Positions 1 to 8,731 of a DNA stretch of 58,481 nucleotides are shown here, piece after piece. The number at the start of each line of letters is the position of its first letter. The stretch's first letter is position 1. Where the stretch lies: the NCBI GenBank assembly GCA_934426285.1, contig CAKRYE010000005.1:1-58481 (forward strand), read 5' to 3'. The position numbers were made by a program, and so were the translations under genes. This DNA comes from an uncultured Blautia sp. (lineage in GTDB: Bacteria; Bacillota; Clostridia; Lachnospirales; Lachnospiraceae). A model generated the notes under the pieces. The model searched no databases. It had not been told where the DNA came from and saw only the letters and a list, made by a program, of their open reading frames with translations.

Positions 1-75
1 TTCATCAAGAACTTTGCTAAATACGAAGGAAACGCTGCTGGTAAAGCACTTGTTGCAGCTGGTCCTCAGTTATAA
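1..75 (+). CDS. pckA: ATP-type phosphoenolpyruvate carboxykinase, C-terminal end (partial)
   Basis: Frame 1 is open from the window edge to a TAA at 73-75. The 24 residues end in ALVAAGPQL, which closely resembles the end of ATP-dependent PEP carboxykinases (E. coli PckA ends ALVAAGPKL from memory). The enzyme interconverts oxaloacetate and PEP with ATP/ADP; in gut anaerobes it often works in the CO2-fixing direction. The start and catalytic domain lie outside the window, so the call rests on this tail only. A clear terminator follows. Confidence 0.72.
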   Translation, partial: FIKNFAKYEGNAAGKALVAAGPQL

Positions 76-99
76 TTTAAATTGTCCAGATGATTATGA

Positions 100-133
100 A
101 AGGGATGCGAATGATTCGCATCCCTTTTGTTTT
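100..133 (+). terminator. Rho-independent terminator after pckA
   Basis: A perfect 11-bp stem (100-110 with 116-126, 5-nt loop) is followed by a T-rich run (TTTTGTTTTTT). It lies between pckA and the convergent GGDEF gene whose stop is at 134, so it may serve both directions. Confidence 0.88.
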
Positions 134-2464
134 TTACTTTTTCACGGATTTTCTTCTCTTCTTCTTTTCTTCATAAAGAGCCTTATCTGCATCCTTTAGC
201 ACATCGGACATTATCAGATTTCCGCCACAACGGATCACATGATATCCTGCTGACAGCTCCACATAATATGGTTTTTCCGATTCCGTGTTAAATGCCAGAT
301 TTTCCTTCTGGATCCGCTCTCTGAACTTCTGTCCATCCTGCGCATTTCCAGGAAACATTGCGCAGAATTCGTCTCCACCTATTCTTCCGATGATACTCTG
401 TTTTCCTGCTGCTGATTTCAGCACCTCTGCACATCGCCTGATGGCAAAGTCCCCTTCTATATGTCCAAAGCAGTCATTAATTTCCTTCAGATGATCCAAA
501 TCTGCAAAAAGAATTACAACTTCTTTTCCCTCGTACTCCCGGTTCATCTGTACTGCTTTTTCCATAAAACCTCTTCTGTTCAGACATCCGGTCAGGGCAT
601 CTGATTCAGAAAGGAAATTCAAAACTTCATTCTTTTCCTCGATTTCTCTGACAAGGGTCTCCAGCTTCTGCTGCATCTTTTTCTGCTCCCTGGACATCTG
701 ATACATACGAAGCATATTTCCAATCTGCCTGCTGATCAGATAAAACAGCGCCAGATTTGCAGGATCAATTTCTGCCACCAGAATTCCATATTGCATTTCT
801 CCTGAAAAGAGGCAAAGAACGGTTGCAACATAATTACTGTCATCCTTCTTGTTACATCCAATCTTTCCATCAGCGGAAAACCCACTGAAAACTTCCGGAC
901 GTTCTCCCTCTTTATAAGCTATGACCTCGCCGCCAATCTGACGCGCAGCTAGGTACATTTTCTCCGGACACTTCCATTCTTCATTTCTGTAGTGGGCTAT
1001 CGGTTCCTCAAAAATATAGAGATACGACGCCTTGGCATTTAATGCATTTAATTTTACAAGTGCCCGCCTGCACATTTCCTGCTCATCATTCATATGCGAC
1101 AGCATATCCTTGGAGATCAACGGTACAAACCAACTCTCCTGCTGAAAGGTACTAAAACGTTCTTTCTCTTTTTTGATATTATATGCCATAATTTTATCAT
1201 TCAGCAGCCCTTTCCGCAGAATCAGATTTCTGATATTTTCTCTGTCCGGTTTTTCTTTGTTTAATTCTATTCGAATACATTCATCAACAAATTGATCAAG
1301 GATTTTCATCAGAGAATGCCTGCTGATCAGATTTCCGATTTCACTGAGAAATAAACTCTGTAAACCCTTCTTTAGATTATCCTCACTCTCTGCATTTCTG
1401 AAATCTATTTTTAAAATAGTTCTCAGATACTCCTGCGCTTTGTCTTTTAATACCTGATTGGAATTTTCCGATAAAATCTCCTTCATCATATCGTTTATGC
1501 AGTTCTCTGTAATATCTGACCATTGTACCGTTTCTTCAGAAATCGAAATTTTCTTATGAAACTTTTTTCGTGCAGAACATCCACAGGATTCACGGATCTT
1601 TACTCCTGCAGGAACCACTATCGAATGACGTTTCCCGCCTTTGCACAATTCTACGGCACCAGCCACTGCCATATTTCCCATATCAAAGGCATTCTGCAAT
1701 ACAGTTGTCAGTGGAGGGTTCATTGTTTTTGCAAGCTCCCAGTCATCAAAACCAGTAATGGCAATATCTTTTCCCACAACCAGACCTCTTTTATCACATT
1801 CTCTGTATGCAGTCTCTGCCATCACATCATTTGCACAGATCATTGCCTCCATATCCGGATAAGCATCCAAAAGCTGATTGACCTGCTTATGTACACAGGA
1901 TGAATAATCCCCATAGACAATCCGCTCCGGTCCAAAAGGAATCCCATATTTTTTCATCACATCATAAACTGCCTGTCTGCGTTCCCTGGCATCTGTATTT
2001 CCATGAGGTCCTGCAAGATAAGTAAAATTCCTATAACCATGATCCCTTATCAGATGTTCTGCAATTGCGTACATTCCATTATAATTATCAGCAATAATAG
2101 AAGTGGCTTCTCCGGTCTGGTCTCTTTCTTCAAGAAGAACCCTTGGCTTATCTTTGTATTTTTCCAAAAATACACTGCTCTCATTTTCATCCAGAAAGAT
2201 ACAGAGTGATCCATAAGCAATGATCAGTGCATCTATATCTGCAAATGCCTGATAATCATACACAACATTAAACTGATAATCGTAGTCATCCTCTATATCT
2301 TCTCCAAAATAAGATTTATAATAATAGCTGCTGTGAATTCCAAGAAAAAATACAATGTTAACGTTCAGAGATTGTGCTGCATGAAAAATCCCCTGCATCA
2401 GATCCATCGTATGCGGTGAATTTGCATTTCCTATCATTACACCAATCGTATATCTCTCTTCCAC
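134..2464 (-). CDS. LacI-type sugar-sensor domain fused to GGDEF diguanylate cyclase
   Basis: A 776-residue protein with a GTG start preceded by AAGGAAG. Residues ~1-290 match the periplasmic-binding-protein-like fold of LacI/XylR regulators (TIGVMIGN start, ICANDVMAETAYREC, ITGFDDWELA), but there is no N-terminal DNA-binding helix-turn-helix. The middle (~300-600) is unassigned. The C-terminus is a GGDEF domain with intact RIGGDEF (GGDEF at 696-700). No signal peptide or membrane segment is seen, so it should be a soluble sensor making cyclic di-GMP in response to an intracellular ligand, probably a sugar. The RxxD inhibitory site just before GGDEF is absent (GKQS instead), which suggests no product feedback there. 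It follows the galacto-N-biose operon but is separated from it by a terminator and a repeat element. The ligand is not predictable. Confidence 0.85.
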   Translation of the reverse strand: MEERYTIGVMIGNANSPHTMDLMQGIFHAAQSLNVNIVFFLGIHSSYYYKSYFGEDIEDDYDYQFNVVYDYQAFADIDALIIAYGSLCIFLDENESSVFLEKYKDKPRVLLEERDQTGEATSIIADNYNGMYAIAEHLIRDHGYRNFTYLAGPHGNTDARERRQAVYDVMKKYGIPFGPERIVYGDYSSCVHKQVNQLLDAYPDMEAMICANDVMAETAYRECDKRGLVVGKDIAITGFDDWELAKTMNPPLTTVLQNAFDMGNMAVAGAVELCKGGKRHSIVVPAGVKIRESCGCSARKKFHKKISISEETVQWSDITENCINDMMKEILSENSNQVLKDKAQEYLRTILKIDFRNAESEDNLKKGLQSLFLSEIGNLISRHSLMKILDQFVDECIRIELNKEKPDRENIRNLILRKGLLNDKIMAYNIKKEKERFSTFQQESWFVPLISKDMLSHMNDEQEMCRRALVKLNALNAKASYLYIFEEPIAHYRNEEWKCPEKMYLAARQIGGEVIAYKEGERPEVFSGFSADGKIGCNKKDDSNYVATVLCLFSGEMQYGILVAEIDPANLALFYLISRQIGNMLRMYQMSREQKKMQQKLETLVREIEEKNEVLNFLSESDALTGCLNRRGFMEKAVQMNREYEGKEVVILFADLDHLKEINDCFGHIEGDFAIRRCAEVLKSAAGKQSIIGRIGGDEFCAMFPGNAQDGQKFRERIQKENLAFNTESEKPYYVELSAGYHVIRCGGNLIMSDVLKDADKALYEEKKKRRKSVKK

Positions 2465-2569
2465 AACTTGTGCTTCCTTTCTAAAAACTTAGCTTTCGTT
2501 TTATTTTACAATAATTTGGATGGCACTTCAATATCTTCTGTCTATTTTTAACATAATTTCGAATCAAAT

Positions 2570-2768
2570 TGTTACTGTTCACTCCGTTCTCAGCAACACG
2601 CTTCGCGATGCAGGAAATATGAACCTCCTTGTGCAATGCCCAAGGAGTATCGTTTGCTTCACAAACTTAATTTATGCTACTCGCATAAATTCGCGCAGTA
2701 TGTCTCGGGTTTTCTGTGACCTTCGCTCACAAAAAACACCTCGCGGGATATTACCAGTGAACAGTAAC
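2570..2768. repeat. 199-bp palindromic MITE-like element
   Basis: Perfect 14-bp terminal inverted repeats (TGTTACTGTTCACT at 2570-2583, reverse complement at 2755-2768) bound a ~170-bp core made of consecutive short hairpins: CTCCTTG/CAAGGAG, GTTTG/CAAAC, TTTATGC/GCATAAA and TGTGA/TCACA. There is no coding capacity. It fills most of the 395-bp gap between the GGDEF gene and the GH112 gene. It may be a non-autonomous mobile element or a structured RNA element; only one full copy is visible here. Confidence 0.6.
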
Positions 2769-2771
2769 AGC

Positions 2772-2830
2772 AAACAGGATTGTTGTACGCATAACCTTAT
2801 CTGCTTTCATACAACAATCCTGTTTTATTC
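2772..2830. terminator. Bidirectional terminator downstream of the GH112 gene
   Basis: A 16-bp perfect inverted repeat (2772-2787 with 2810-2825) is followed by T residues on the plus strand and sits 30 bp past the GH112 stop codon. It probably ends the glycan operon transcript. Confidence 0.75.
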
Positions 2831-2859
2831 AATTCAATATATGTATTCTATATTCTTTT

Positions 2860-5016
2860 TCAGATTTGATACCATTTGATCTCATTTGCCTCCAGATGTA
2901 ACTGGAAGCTGCTTCCGTCTCCTCTGTAAACAGTAGTATCCTGTGGCTCATAAGTATTATTTACTACACAATATTTACCATTTTTTACGTAAGCATGTAC
3001 TTCTACATTGTAGTTAGTGGAATACCAGCAGTGAAGTTCTTCCTCTGCAGATGCTGACCAGAGGACTGCTCTGTAGAATACACGGCTGTTTTTGAAGCTG
3101 TATGGAAGTCCGCTGATATAAACGCCTCTTCCTTTTCCAAATTTCTTTACAGCCATCTGTACTTCCTGTTCTTTCTGGATCAGGATTTCTGTCTCCGGCA
3201 ATGCATAAATATTCTTCTTGCCTTCTCCAAAATCAACCTCTCCCTCTGCATCCTGCAGGATAAAATGGTCTCTGTGTTCTTCCCAGTTATATTTATCAGT
3301 GTTCAGATTGAACCCATGCTCCTCTTCCACACCAAGAATATCATCCAGCTGGAAGAATTTGCCCTGCCACTGATGTGCAGCCGGTTCTCCTACACCGATA
3401 AATCCTCCGCCGTTGTATACAAATTCCCTGACAGCAGTAATAACTGTTTCATCGATCCAGTTTTCTCCGCCTGTCTGTGCAGTATCTGCATCTCCCACAT
3501 TAATGATAACATCAAAGTTTTTCAGCAGTTCTCTGTCTTCGCGGATATCATCAAAGCTGATAAATGACACGTCAAAGGGTGCACCGCTTAATGCTTCTAT
3601 AATTCCGAAATAAGAATAATTCTGCTTATAATAAATAGCATGATGTACCATGTGGTTGCCCCAGGAACGCATTTTTCCCCAACAATTCAGAACTGCCACA
3701 CGTTTCACGCAATAGGGAGTTGTTCCCTGAATATTATCATACAGAGTACGGAATTCCTCACATACTTCTTTGATATACTGTACAAAATCCGGGAATTCCA
3801 GGGCAAGTTTCAGATATCCGCCGTAACCTATTCTCTGGATCGGGCTTCTTAAGATTGCTCTTCTTGCTGTTACCCAGTTCACTTTTGCCTCTTTTACAGG
3901 ATCTCCTCCCTCATGGAAGGTATCCGGGAAGAAATATGGAAGGAATCTTCCTTCTGTATATTTCACATTCTTAATGTCACTGAATAAACGTAAGGTTGCT
4001 CCGTTTCCAACACTTCCCACTACAGCGTCCAGTCCGATAGATGCAAATTCATCCATAAAAGGTTCCATACCGATCCAGTGGTCTCCCATGAACATCATAG
4101 CCTCTTTGCCATATTCATGAACAATGTCTACCATTTCTTTGGCAAGCTTCGCTACTTCTCTTCTCTGGAATGCCTGGAAATCTTTGAATTCCTTGGATGG
4201 GATCCTGTATGTATTGTTCATATATCCCTGATCAATGATATATTCCGCTCTGAAAGGATAACCCACTTCTTTCTCAAACTGCTCCAGAATATATGGGCTG
4301 ACAGATGCAGAATAGCCAAACCAATCTACATATTTTTCTCTTGCAAGCTCATCAAATATAAGGGTAAACTGATGGAAAAATGTAGTGAAACGCACAACAT
4401 CCACATACTCATGGGTATCCAGGAATCTGCGCAGACGTTCCAGAGAATGAACTTTTGTTTTTGGCTGGCGCACATCAAATGTGATCTGCGGCTCTACATC
4501 TTTCCAGTCATTTACTACTGCATTATACATGTGTACCGGATCCCACATAATATATGCCAGGAAGCTTACAGTGTATTCATGAAACAGCTTTGCAGATCTG
4601 ATCACTACATTACCTGTTTCTTCATCATAGCTCCACAGCTCTGTTGATACAGGCTCTCCTGTGGTGCGGTCTATAACTTCCCACCATCTGTAGATATCAT
4701 CTCTTGTATTCACTGCCAGCATATCCGGATATAAATGATCCATCAGGTGAATTTCCAGTTTGTCCTCTGTTGCTGTATGGAAGGATGTCATGATATACAT
4801 CTGCTGGATTTCCTCAGGATGTGCCTTTGCCCATTCATTATCCTTACGGGTTGTATAATAGGTTGCATATATCTTGGAGCCAGTGTCTTTTAATTCCTTC
4901 GGGAATTCTGTTCCGTCACAGTCACGGATTGCATCTGCACCCCACTCATCCAGTATCTCCAGTGTCTGTGGCACTACATCCAGATTGGTTGGTATTGTTA
5001 CACGGCCTTTTTTCAT
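2860..5016 (-). CDS. GH112 1,3-beta-galactosyl-N-acetylhexosamine phosphorylase
   Basis: A 718-residue protein, close to the usual ~720-750 of the family, recognised along its full length as a GH112 galacto-N-biose/lacto-N-biose phosphorylase. Such enzymes cleave Gal-beta-1,3-GlcNAc or Gal-beta-1,3-GalNAc with phosphate to galactose-1-phosphate plus the free amino sugar, in the cytoplasm. A (beta/alpha)8 core occupies the first half; the putative general acid is Asp312 in MGDHWIGMEP, matching Asp313 known for the Bifidobacterium enzyme. A glutamine-amidotransferase-like fold follows (VIINVGDAD, GGGFIGVGEPAA). The start is supported by GGAGA upstream. It is the last gene of the operon with the ABC transporter and beta-helix protein. 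Some GH112 members act on galactosyl-rhamnose instead, which sequence reading alone cannot exclude. Confidence 0.92.
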   Translation of the reverse strand: MKKGRVTIPTNLDVVPQTLEILDEWGADAIRDCDGTEFPKELKDTGSKIYATYYTTRKDNEWAKAHPEEIQQMYIMTSFHTATEDKLEIHLMDHLYPDMLAVNTRDDIYRWWEVIDRTTGEPVSTELWSYDEETGNVVIRSAKLFHEYTVSFLAYIMWDPVHMYNAVVNDWKDVEPQITFDVRQPKTKVHSLERLRRFLDTHEYVDVVRFTTFFHQFTLIFDELAREKYVDWFGYSASVSPYILEQFEKEVGYPFRAEYIIDQGYMNNTYRIPSKEFKDFQAFQRREVAKLAKEMVDIVHEYGKEAMMFMGDHWIGMEPFMDEFASIGLDAVVGSVGNGATLRLFSDIKNVKYTEGRFLPYFFPDTFHEGGDPVKEAKVNWVTARRAILRSPIQRIGYGGYLKLALEFPDFVQYIKEVCEEFRTLYDNIQGTTPYCVKRVAVLNCWGKMRSWGNHMVHHAIYYKQNYSYFGIIEALSGAPFDVSFISFDDIREDRELLKNFDVIINVGDADTAQTGGENWIDETVITAVREFVYNGGGFIGVGEPAAHQWQGKFFQLDDILGVEEEHGFNLNTDKYNWEEHRDHFILQDAEGEVDFGEGKKNIYALPETEILIQKEQEVQMAVKKFGKGRGVYISGLPYSFKNSRVFYRAVLWSASAEEELHCWYSTNYNVEVHAYVKNGKYCVVNNTYEPQDTTVYRGDGSSFQLHLEANEIKWYQI

Positions 5017-5074
5017 TGCTTGTCTCCTCTCTCTGTATAAACTTGTCTTATCGCTTTACTTATCTGACCTGATA

Positions 5075-5149
5075 GTCAATCGGATATTCGCAATCCGCTT
5101 CGCTACTTGCTCATAACCGAATAACTGCTCCGCAGTTTATTCGGTTTAA
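5075..5149. repeat. REP-like palindromic repeat, copy C (variant)
   Basis: Shares CGGATATTCGCAATCCGCTT and CGCTACTTGCTCAT with copies at 21066 and 44555, then has a different second hairpin (AACCGAATAA...TTTATTCGGTT). It occupies the gap between the beta-helix gene and the GH112 gene, and the beta-helix stop codon (5146-5148) lies inside its edge. It will form two stem-loops in the operon mRNA. Confidence 0.75.
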
Positions 5150-6486
5150 TTATTCTCAAGCTCTAAAATCACATTATTCTTCAGTGTTATCTTACCATCG
5201 CTCATATTTCTTCGCAGTAAGGGCACTCCTTTTCGGATGTAAAACTGATTCTCTGACACATATGCATCCGGATTTCCGGAAGGACTTAAAATTCCGCCCA
5301 GATCATCATAACTTACATTCTTTCTGAATGTATTATGGATGGCTTCCTCCAGACAGAACATAACACATCCGCCCTCGTTCTGCCTGCTGTAATTATATTC
5401 ATAAACTGTTCCGTCCCCTGAATCTGCATCATATGCCATACCGTCCTGGTTCAGTTTTGTATCCACTGCCTCGTTGAACCGAAACAGAGCATTTTTACAT
5501 TTCCATGGCCAGATAGCTGCTGCTACTTTCCCCATTCTTTCTTCTGGATAACAGTAGATCCGGTCATTCATTTCTGTCGCACAGGAGTCTGAAATATTGT
5601 GTTCAACCAGAGGTCTTAATGCATACATTGGCGTAATCCCATCGCCTCCTGCATTTTTTACATAATTGTTTCTGAGAACAATATTTTCATGTCCATATTT
5701 CAAAAACCACTCTTCCTGAAGCTGGGCACCTGCAAATCTGGCATGCTGATAACTGTATCCCACTGCAATCCCCCATCTGCTTACGTTCCATACACAGCAG
5801 TCTTCAACAGTCACTCCATGGTATCTGGCAATACCTGTCTGCTCTTCATTATCCGGCTTAAGAGCTGTCATATAAATACCGCCATTGTTCATATGTTTGT
5901 TGTAAACGTTTCCATCTACATCATGGATCATAAGATTCTGCAGAACAATTTCATGAAGCGTACCACTGTTCTGTGCCACTACAGCCACGCCTGTTCTGTC
6001 CATTTTGTGAGGTGCAGAGTATCTCTCTGCCATCTCAGATCTTGCTTCACCGGAAGTTTTTCCTGTGACAGACTGTCTGTCAATATCATCTTTGTTTGTA
6101 ATCTCCAGATCATGGATCCAGATATATTCCGCATCATAGAGAAGGACTGCAGAAGAAACATCTCCCCTGTATACATGTGCCGGTGAATCCAGCTGAATAC
6201 CATAATCCTGATACCAGATGCCGGTTCCGTTTGCGCAGATATGTGGCAGAGCACCTTCCCCATAGGCTGCAATCTCTATTAGATTTTCTTTTTCCCCTTT
6301 ACCTCTGATATGCAGATACTGGTCTTCAAAAACGGATCCCCGTTCCAGCAAAACACGGTCCCCTGGTCCAAGTTCTCTCCCCGTGATCTGCTGCAGGGTT
6401 CTGAAAGGAGTCTCCTGTGTCAGGCCGTCATTTTTATCATTTCCCCTAATTGAGCTGACATAATATGTTTTGGATTTCCTTATCAT
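5146..6486 (-). CDS. Parallel beta-helix protein, probable intracellular GH136 lacto-N-biosidase catalytic subunit
   Basis: A 446-residue protein whose N-terminus (YYVSSIRGNDKNDGLTQETP) is typical of right-handed parallel beta-helix glycan enzymes, followed by repeated short rungs with N-rich turns. No signal peptide, so it should be cytoplasmic. GH136 lacto-N-biosidases have this fold and use two Asp residues seven apart; here Asp348 and Asp355 in QDGMAYDAD have that spacing. Clostridial GH136 enzymes are known next to GH112 and sugar ABC transporters and need a small folding subunit, as found here directly upstream with a 41-nt overlap. It would release Gal-beta-1,3-GlcNAc units for the GH112 phosphorylase. 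GH136 membership is inferred from fold, residue spacing and context; another beta-helix glycosidase remains possible. RBS GGAG precedes the ATG. Confidence 0.72.
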   Translation of the reverse strand: MIRKSKTYYVSSIRGNDKNDGLTQETPFRTLQQITGRELGPGDRVLLERGSVFEDQYLHIRGKGEKENLIEIAAYGEGALPHICANGTGIWYQDYGIQLDSPAHVYRGDVSSAVLLYDAEYIWIHDLEITNKDDIDRQSVTGKTSGEARSEMAERYSAPHKMDRTGVAVVAQNSGTLHEIVLQNLMIHDVDGNVYNKHMNNGGIYMTALKPDNEEQTGIARYHGVTVEDCCVWNVSRWGIAVGYSYQHARFAGAQLQEEWFLKYGHENIVLRNNYVKNAGGDGITPMYALRPLVEHNISDSCATEMNDRIYCYPEERMGKVAAAIWPWKCKNALFRFNEAVDTKLNQDGMAYDADSGDGTVYEYNYSRQNEGGCVMFCLEEAIHNTFRKNVSYDDLGGILSPSGNPDAYVSENQFYIRKGVPLLRRNMSDGKITLKNNVILELENN

Positions 6487-6895
6487 ATTCTATCTCCCGT
6501 ATCCTTTTTCTAATGATCACAGACACTTCTTCATAGGTAAAGCTGTCCCCATGATACCGTGTAAACAGATCTCTGTTTGCTTCATAAAATGCCTGCTTTT
6601 CTTCCTCAGAAATCCTCTGATAGGAATAATTCTTCTTTACCTTTTCGCTTTCAGAAACAAAATCCAGACGAAAACGTGTCTGTTCATATCTGACATAAGC
6701 TGGCAGTGAAAAGTGCTCCGGTCCGTAAATAATTTCTCCGTTCTGAAGCATCTCTTTTCTTCTCTGATTCTCTTTCTCACATCTGTTAACCACCCCATCC
6801 AGGGTATCATCTTCTGTCAGTCCCAGTTTTTTTGCAAAAATCAGTTCTGCTTTTAACTGTTTCTGCTCTTTCCTGTCCATTATAAATTCATGCAT
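6446..6895 (-). CDS. Small chaperone-like partner of the beta-helix enzyme
   Basis: A 149-residue, charged, mostly alpha-helical protein without signal peptide. The segment RISEEEKQAFYEANRDLF followed by FTYEEVSVIIRKRIREIEYD looks like the helical chaperone part of PpiC/SurA-type foldases (EEEVKAYYEENKDKF pattern). Its 3' end overlaps the start of the beta-helix gene by 41 nt in another frame, indicating translational coupling and likely equimolar production. From the literature as I recall it, some clostridial GH136 enzymes consist of a helical folding subunit plus a beta-helix subunit encoded by adjacent genes. The fit is good, but the family assignment is by inspection only. Confidence 0.6.
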   Translation of the reverse strand: MHEFIMDRKEQKQLKAELIFAKKLGLTEDDTLDGVVNRCEKENQRRKEMLQNGEIIYGPEHFSLPAYVRYEQTRFRLDFVSESEKVKKNYSYQRISEEEKQAFYEANRDLFTRYHGDSFTYEEVSVIIRKRIREIEYDKEIQNILCQLN

Positions 6896-6911
6896 AAATC
6901 TGAAATCCTCT

Positions 6912-7721
6912 TTATTTCACAGCTCCTGTAAGTCCGTTTGAAAAGCTCTTCTGCAGACAGAAGAAAATGATCGCTGTCGGCAAAGTACAGATCAGAACTC
7001 CCAGCATCAGCATTCCATAGTCAACACTGTAACCACTCTTTAAGTTCGCAACCAGCATTGGCATTGTAATAGATGCATTGTCCTGCAGGATAACCTTTGG
7101 CCACAGATAATTGTTCCATGCATTCATAAAGGTTACAGTCATTGCCGCACCGTAAGTAGACTTCATGATCGGCACATACATACGGAAAAAGATTGCTATT
7201 TCGCTCATTCCCTCCAGCCTGCTGGCTTCAATAATATCTATAGGGAAAGATCTTGATGCCTGCCTAAACAGCATGATCATAAACGGCGTGGAAATTGACG
7301 GCAGCACCAGTGCAATCCAGCTGTTTACCAGTCCCATAGTAGAGAACATCTTGAACAAAGGAATCATCAGTGCTACAAACGGGAGCATCATAGACAGAAG
7401 CAGAATACTCATCAGCGTATCCTTACCTTTGTCATGATAAATCTCAAATCCATATCCTGCGATAGAACATACCAGCAGAGAAATAATTGTGATCAGGATT
7501 GCATTCCTGAAAGAATTAAACATAGCAAGTCCAAGATTCTGATTTGCTACCAGTGTCTTGAAATTCTCCACCAAATATCCGCCTGGGATCAGTCTTCCTC
7601 TTACAATATCAATACTCTTATTGGTTGCACCGGAAAGCATATAATACAGCGGAAATACTGACAGTAAGCTGGCAATAATTAAGATTGTGTAGGATATGAA
7701 ATGTTTTATTTTTCTAGTCAC
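6912..7721 (-). CDS. Sugar ABC transporter permease, MalG/LacG type
   Basis: A carbohydrate-uptake (CUT1) permease with about six membrane segments and the EAA loop (IEASRLEGMSEIAIFFRMYVPI) that docks the ATPase. The reading frame can begin at GTG 7730 or GTG 7721; 7721 is preferred because AGG lies ~8 nt before it, giving 269 residues that begin with TRKIKHF. It overlaps the upstream permease gene. It pairs with that permease and the binding protein to import a di- or oligosaccharide; the galacto-N-biose/lacto-N-biose class is inferred from the GH112 and beta-helix genes downstream. Confidence 0.93.
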   Translation of the reverse strand: MTRKIKHFISYTILIIASLLSVFPLYYMLSGATNKSIDIVRGRLIPGGYLVENFKTLVANQNLGLAMFNSFRNAILITIISLLVCSIAGYGFEIYHDKGKDTLMSILLLSMMLPFVALMIPLFKMFSTMGLVNSWIALVLPSISTPFMIMLFRQASRSFPIDIIEASRLEGMSEIAIFFRMYVPIMKSTYGAAMTVTFMNAWNNYLWPKVILQDNASITMPMLVANLKSGYSVDYGMLMLGVLICTLPTAIIFFCLQKSFSNGLTGAVK

Positions 7722-8610
7722 GGCTGTCACCTACTTTCATCTGGATTGCAGACAGAATTGCCACTGATACAAGGATAAATACAGACAACGCTGCTGCATA
7801 ATTAAACTTCGGAGTCTCCACAAAGGAAATGTTAAATATGTAATGTGCAAGAGTCATAGTTGACTTACCAGGACCTCCTGCTGTCAGGTTTACAGACTCA
7901 TCAAATAACTGCAGAGTACCTGATGTGGACATGATCGCAGTGAGAAGAATCGTCGGTTTCAGTAATGGGATGGTAATCTTAAAGAACTGCTGGAATGCAG
8001 TTGCCCCGTCAATTCGACTGGCTTCATAGATGGACTGATCAATATTCTGAAGTCCTGCCAAATAAAATACCATGTTGTATCCGGTCCATCTCCACACAAG
8101 AGCAATAATGATCACAAAACGTGCTGCCCACGCATTCTGGAACCAGTCTACAGCACCAATCCCTGTCTTTGTAAGAATCATGTTTACAAATCCATCCGGT
8201 GCAAACAGTGATTTAAAGATCATAGAATAAGATACCAGAGATGTGGCACACGGAAGGAAAATCATAGTTCTGAATAATCCCTTAAACCGGAGAGTGGCAT
8301 CATTCAGAAGCTGTGCCAGAATCAGTGCCAGGATCAACATAACCGGTACCTGAATAATAAAGTAGAATACTGTATTAAATAAACATTGTTTAAAGGTTCT
8401 GTCTTTTAAGATTCTGCTGTAATTGGCAATTCCTGCCCAGGTCTGCGCTGCTCCCATTCCTTTCTTAAAGGAAAGCAGGATTGCCTGGAACATTGGATAA
8501 AAGCAGAATACAAAGATCAGCAACGATGCCGGAATCAGAAATGCCCACCCTATCAAATTGTGCTTTTTCTGAAGGCTCATTTTCTTTTTTGCATTTGATG
8601 TACTTGCCAT
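7714..8610 (-). CDS. Sugar ABC transporter permease, MalF/UgpA type
   Basis: A 298-residue CUT1 permease with a cytoplasmic N-terminus, six hydrophobic segments and an EAA loop (YEASRIDGATAFQQFFKITI). AGGAGG precedes the ATG. It is the second gene of the operon and overlaps the next permease. No ATP-binding subunit is encoded anywhere in the operon, so the transporter presumably borrows a general MsmX/MsmK-type ATPase encoded elsewhere, as is common for CUT1 systems in Firmicutes. Confidence 0.93.
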   Translation of the reverse strand: MASTSNAKKKMSLQKKHNLIGWAFLIPASLLIFVFCFYPMFQAILLSFKKGMGAAQTWAGIANYSRILKDRTFKQCLFNTVFYFIIQVPVMLILALILAQLLNDATLRFKGLFRTMIFLPCATSLVSYSMIFKSLFAPDGFVNMILTKTGIGAVDWFQNAWAARFVIIIALVWRWTGYNMVFYLAGLQNIDQSIYEASRIDGATAFQQFFKITIPLLKPTILLTAIMSTSGTLQLFDESVNLTAGGPGKSTMTLAHYIFNISFVETPKFNYAAALSVFILVSVAILSAIQMKVGDSRD

Positions 8611-8630
8611 TAATATCCTCCTGAAAAACA

Positions 8631-8669
8631 GGGCTGCCGCAAAATCACTTCTGTATTTTGCGACAGCCC
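8631..8669 (-). terminator. Intra-operon stem-loop between binding protein and permease genes
   Basis: GGGCTGCCGCAAAAT (8631-8645) pairs with 8655-8669 apart from one wobble-type position. It lies in the 121-bp gap after the binding-protein gene and lacks a clear T-run on the minus strand. Likely role: mRNA 3'-end protection or partial termination that keeps binding protein above permease levels. Confidence 0.6.
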
Positions 8670-8731
8670 AGGTTACTTACTGTCAGTCAGGCAGACGATC
8701 TACAATCTGCCACACTGCCTGATTTGGTTAT

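Noticed and set aside
4078..4647. 189-codon plus-strand frame inside the GH112 gene
   Set aside because: It is antisense to a fully recognisable GH112 gene and has a cysteine/histidine-rich shadow composition.
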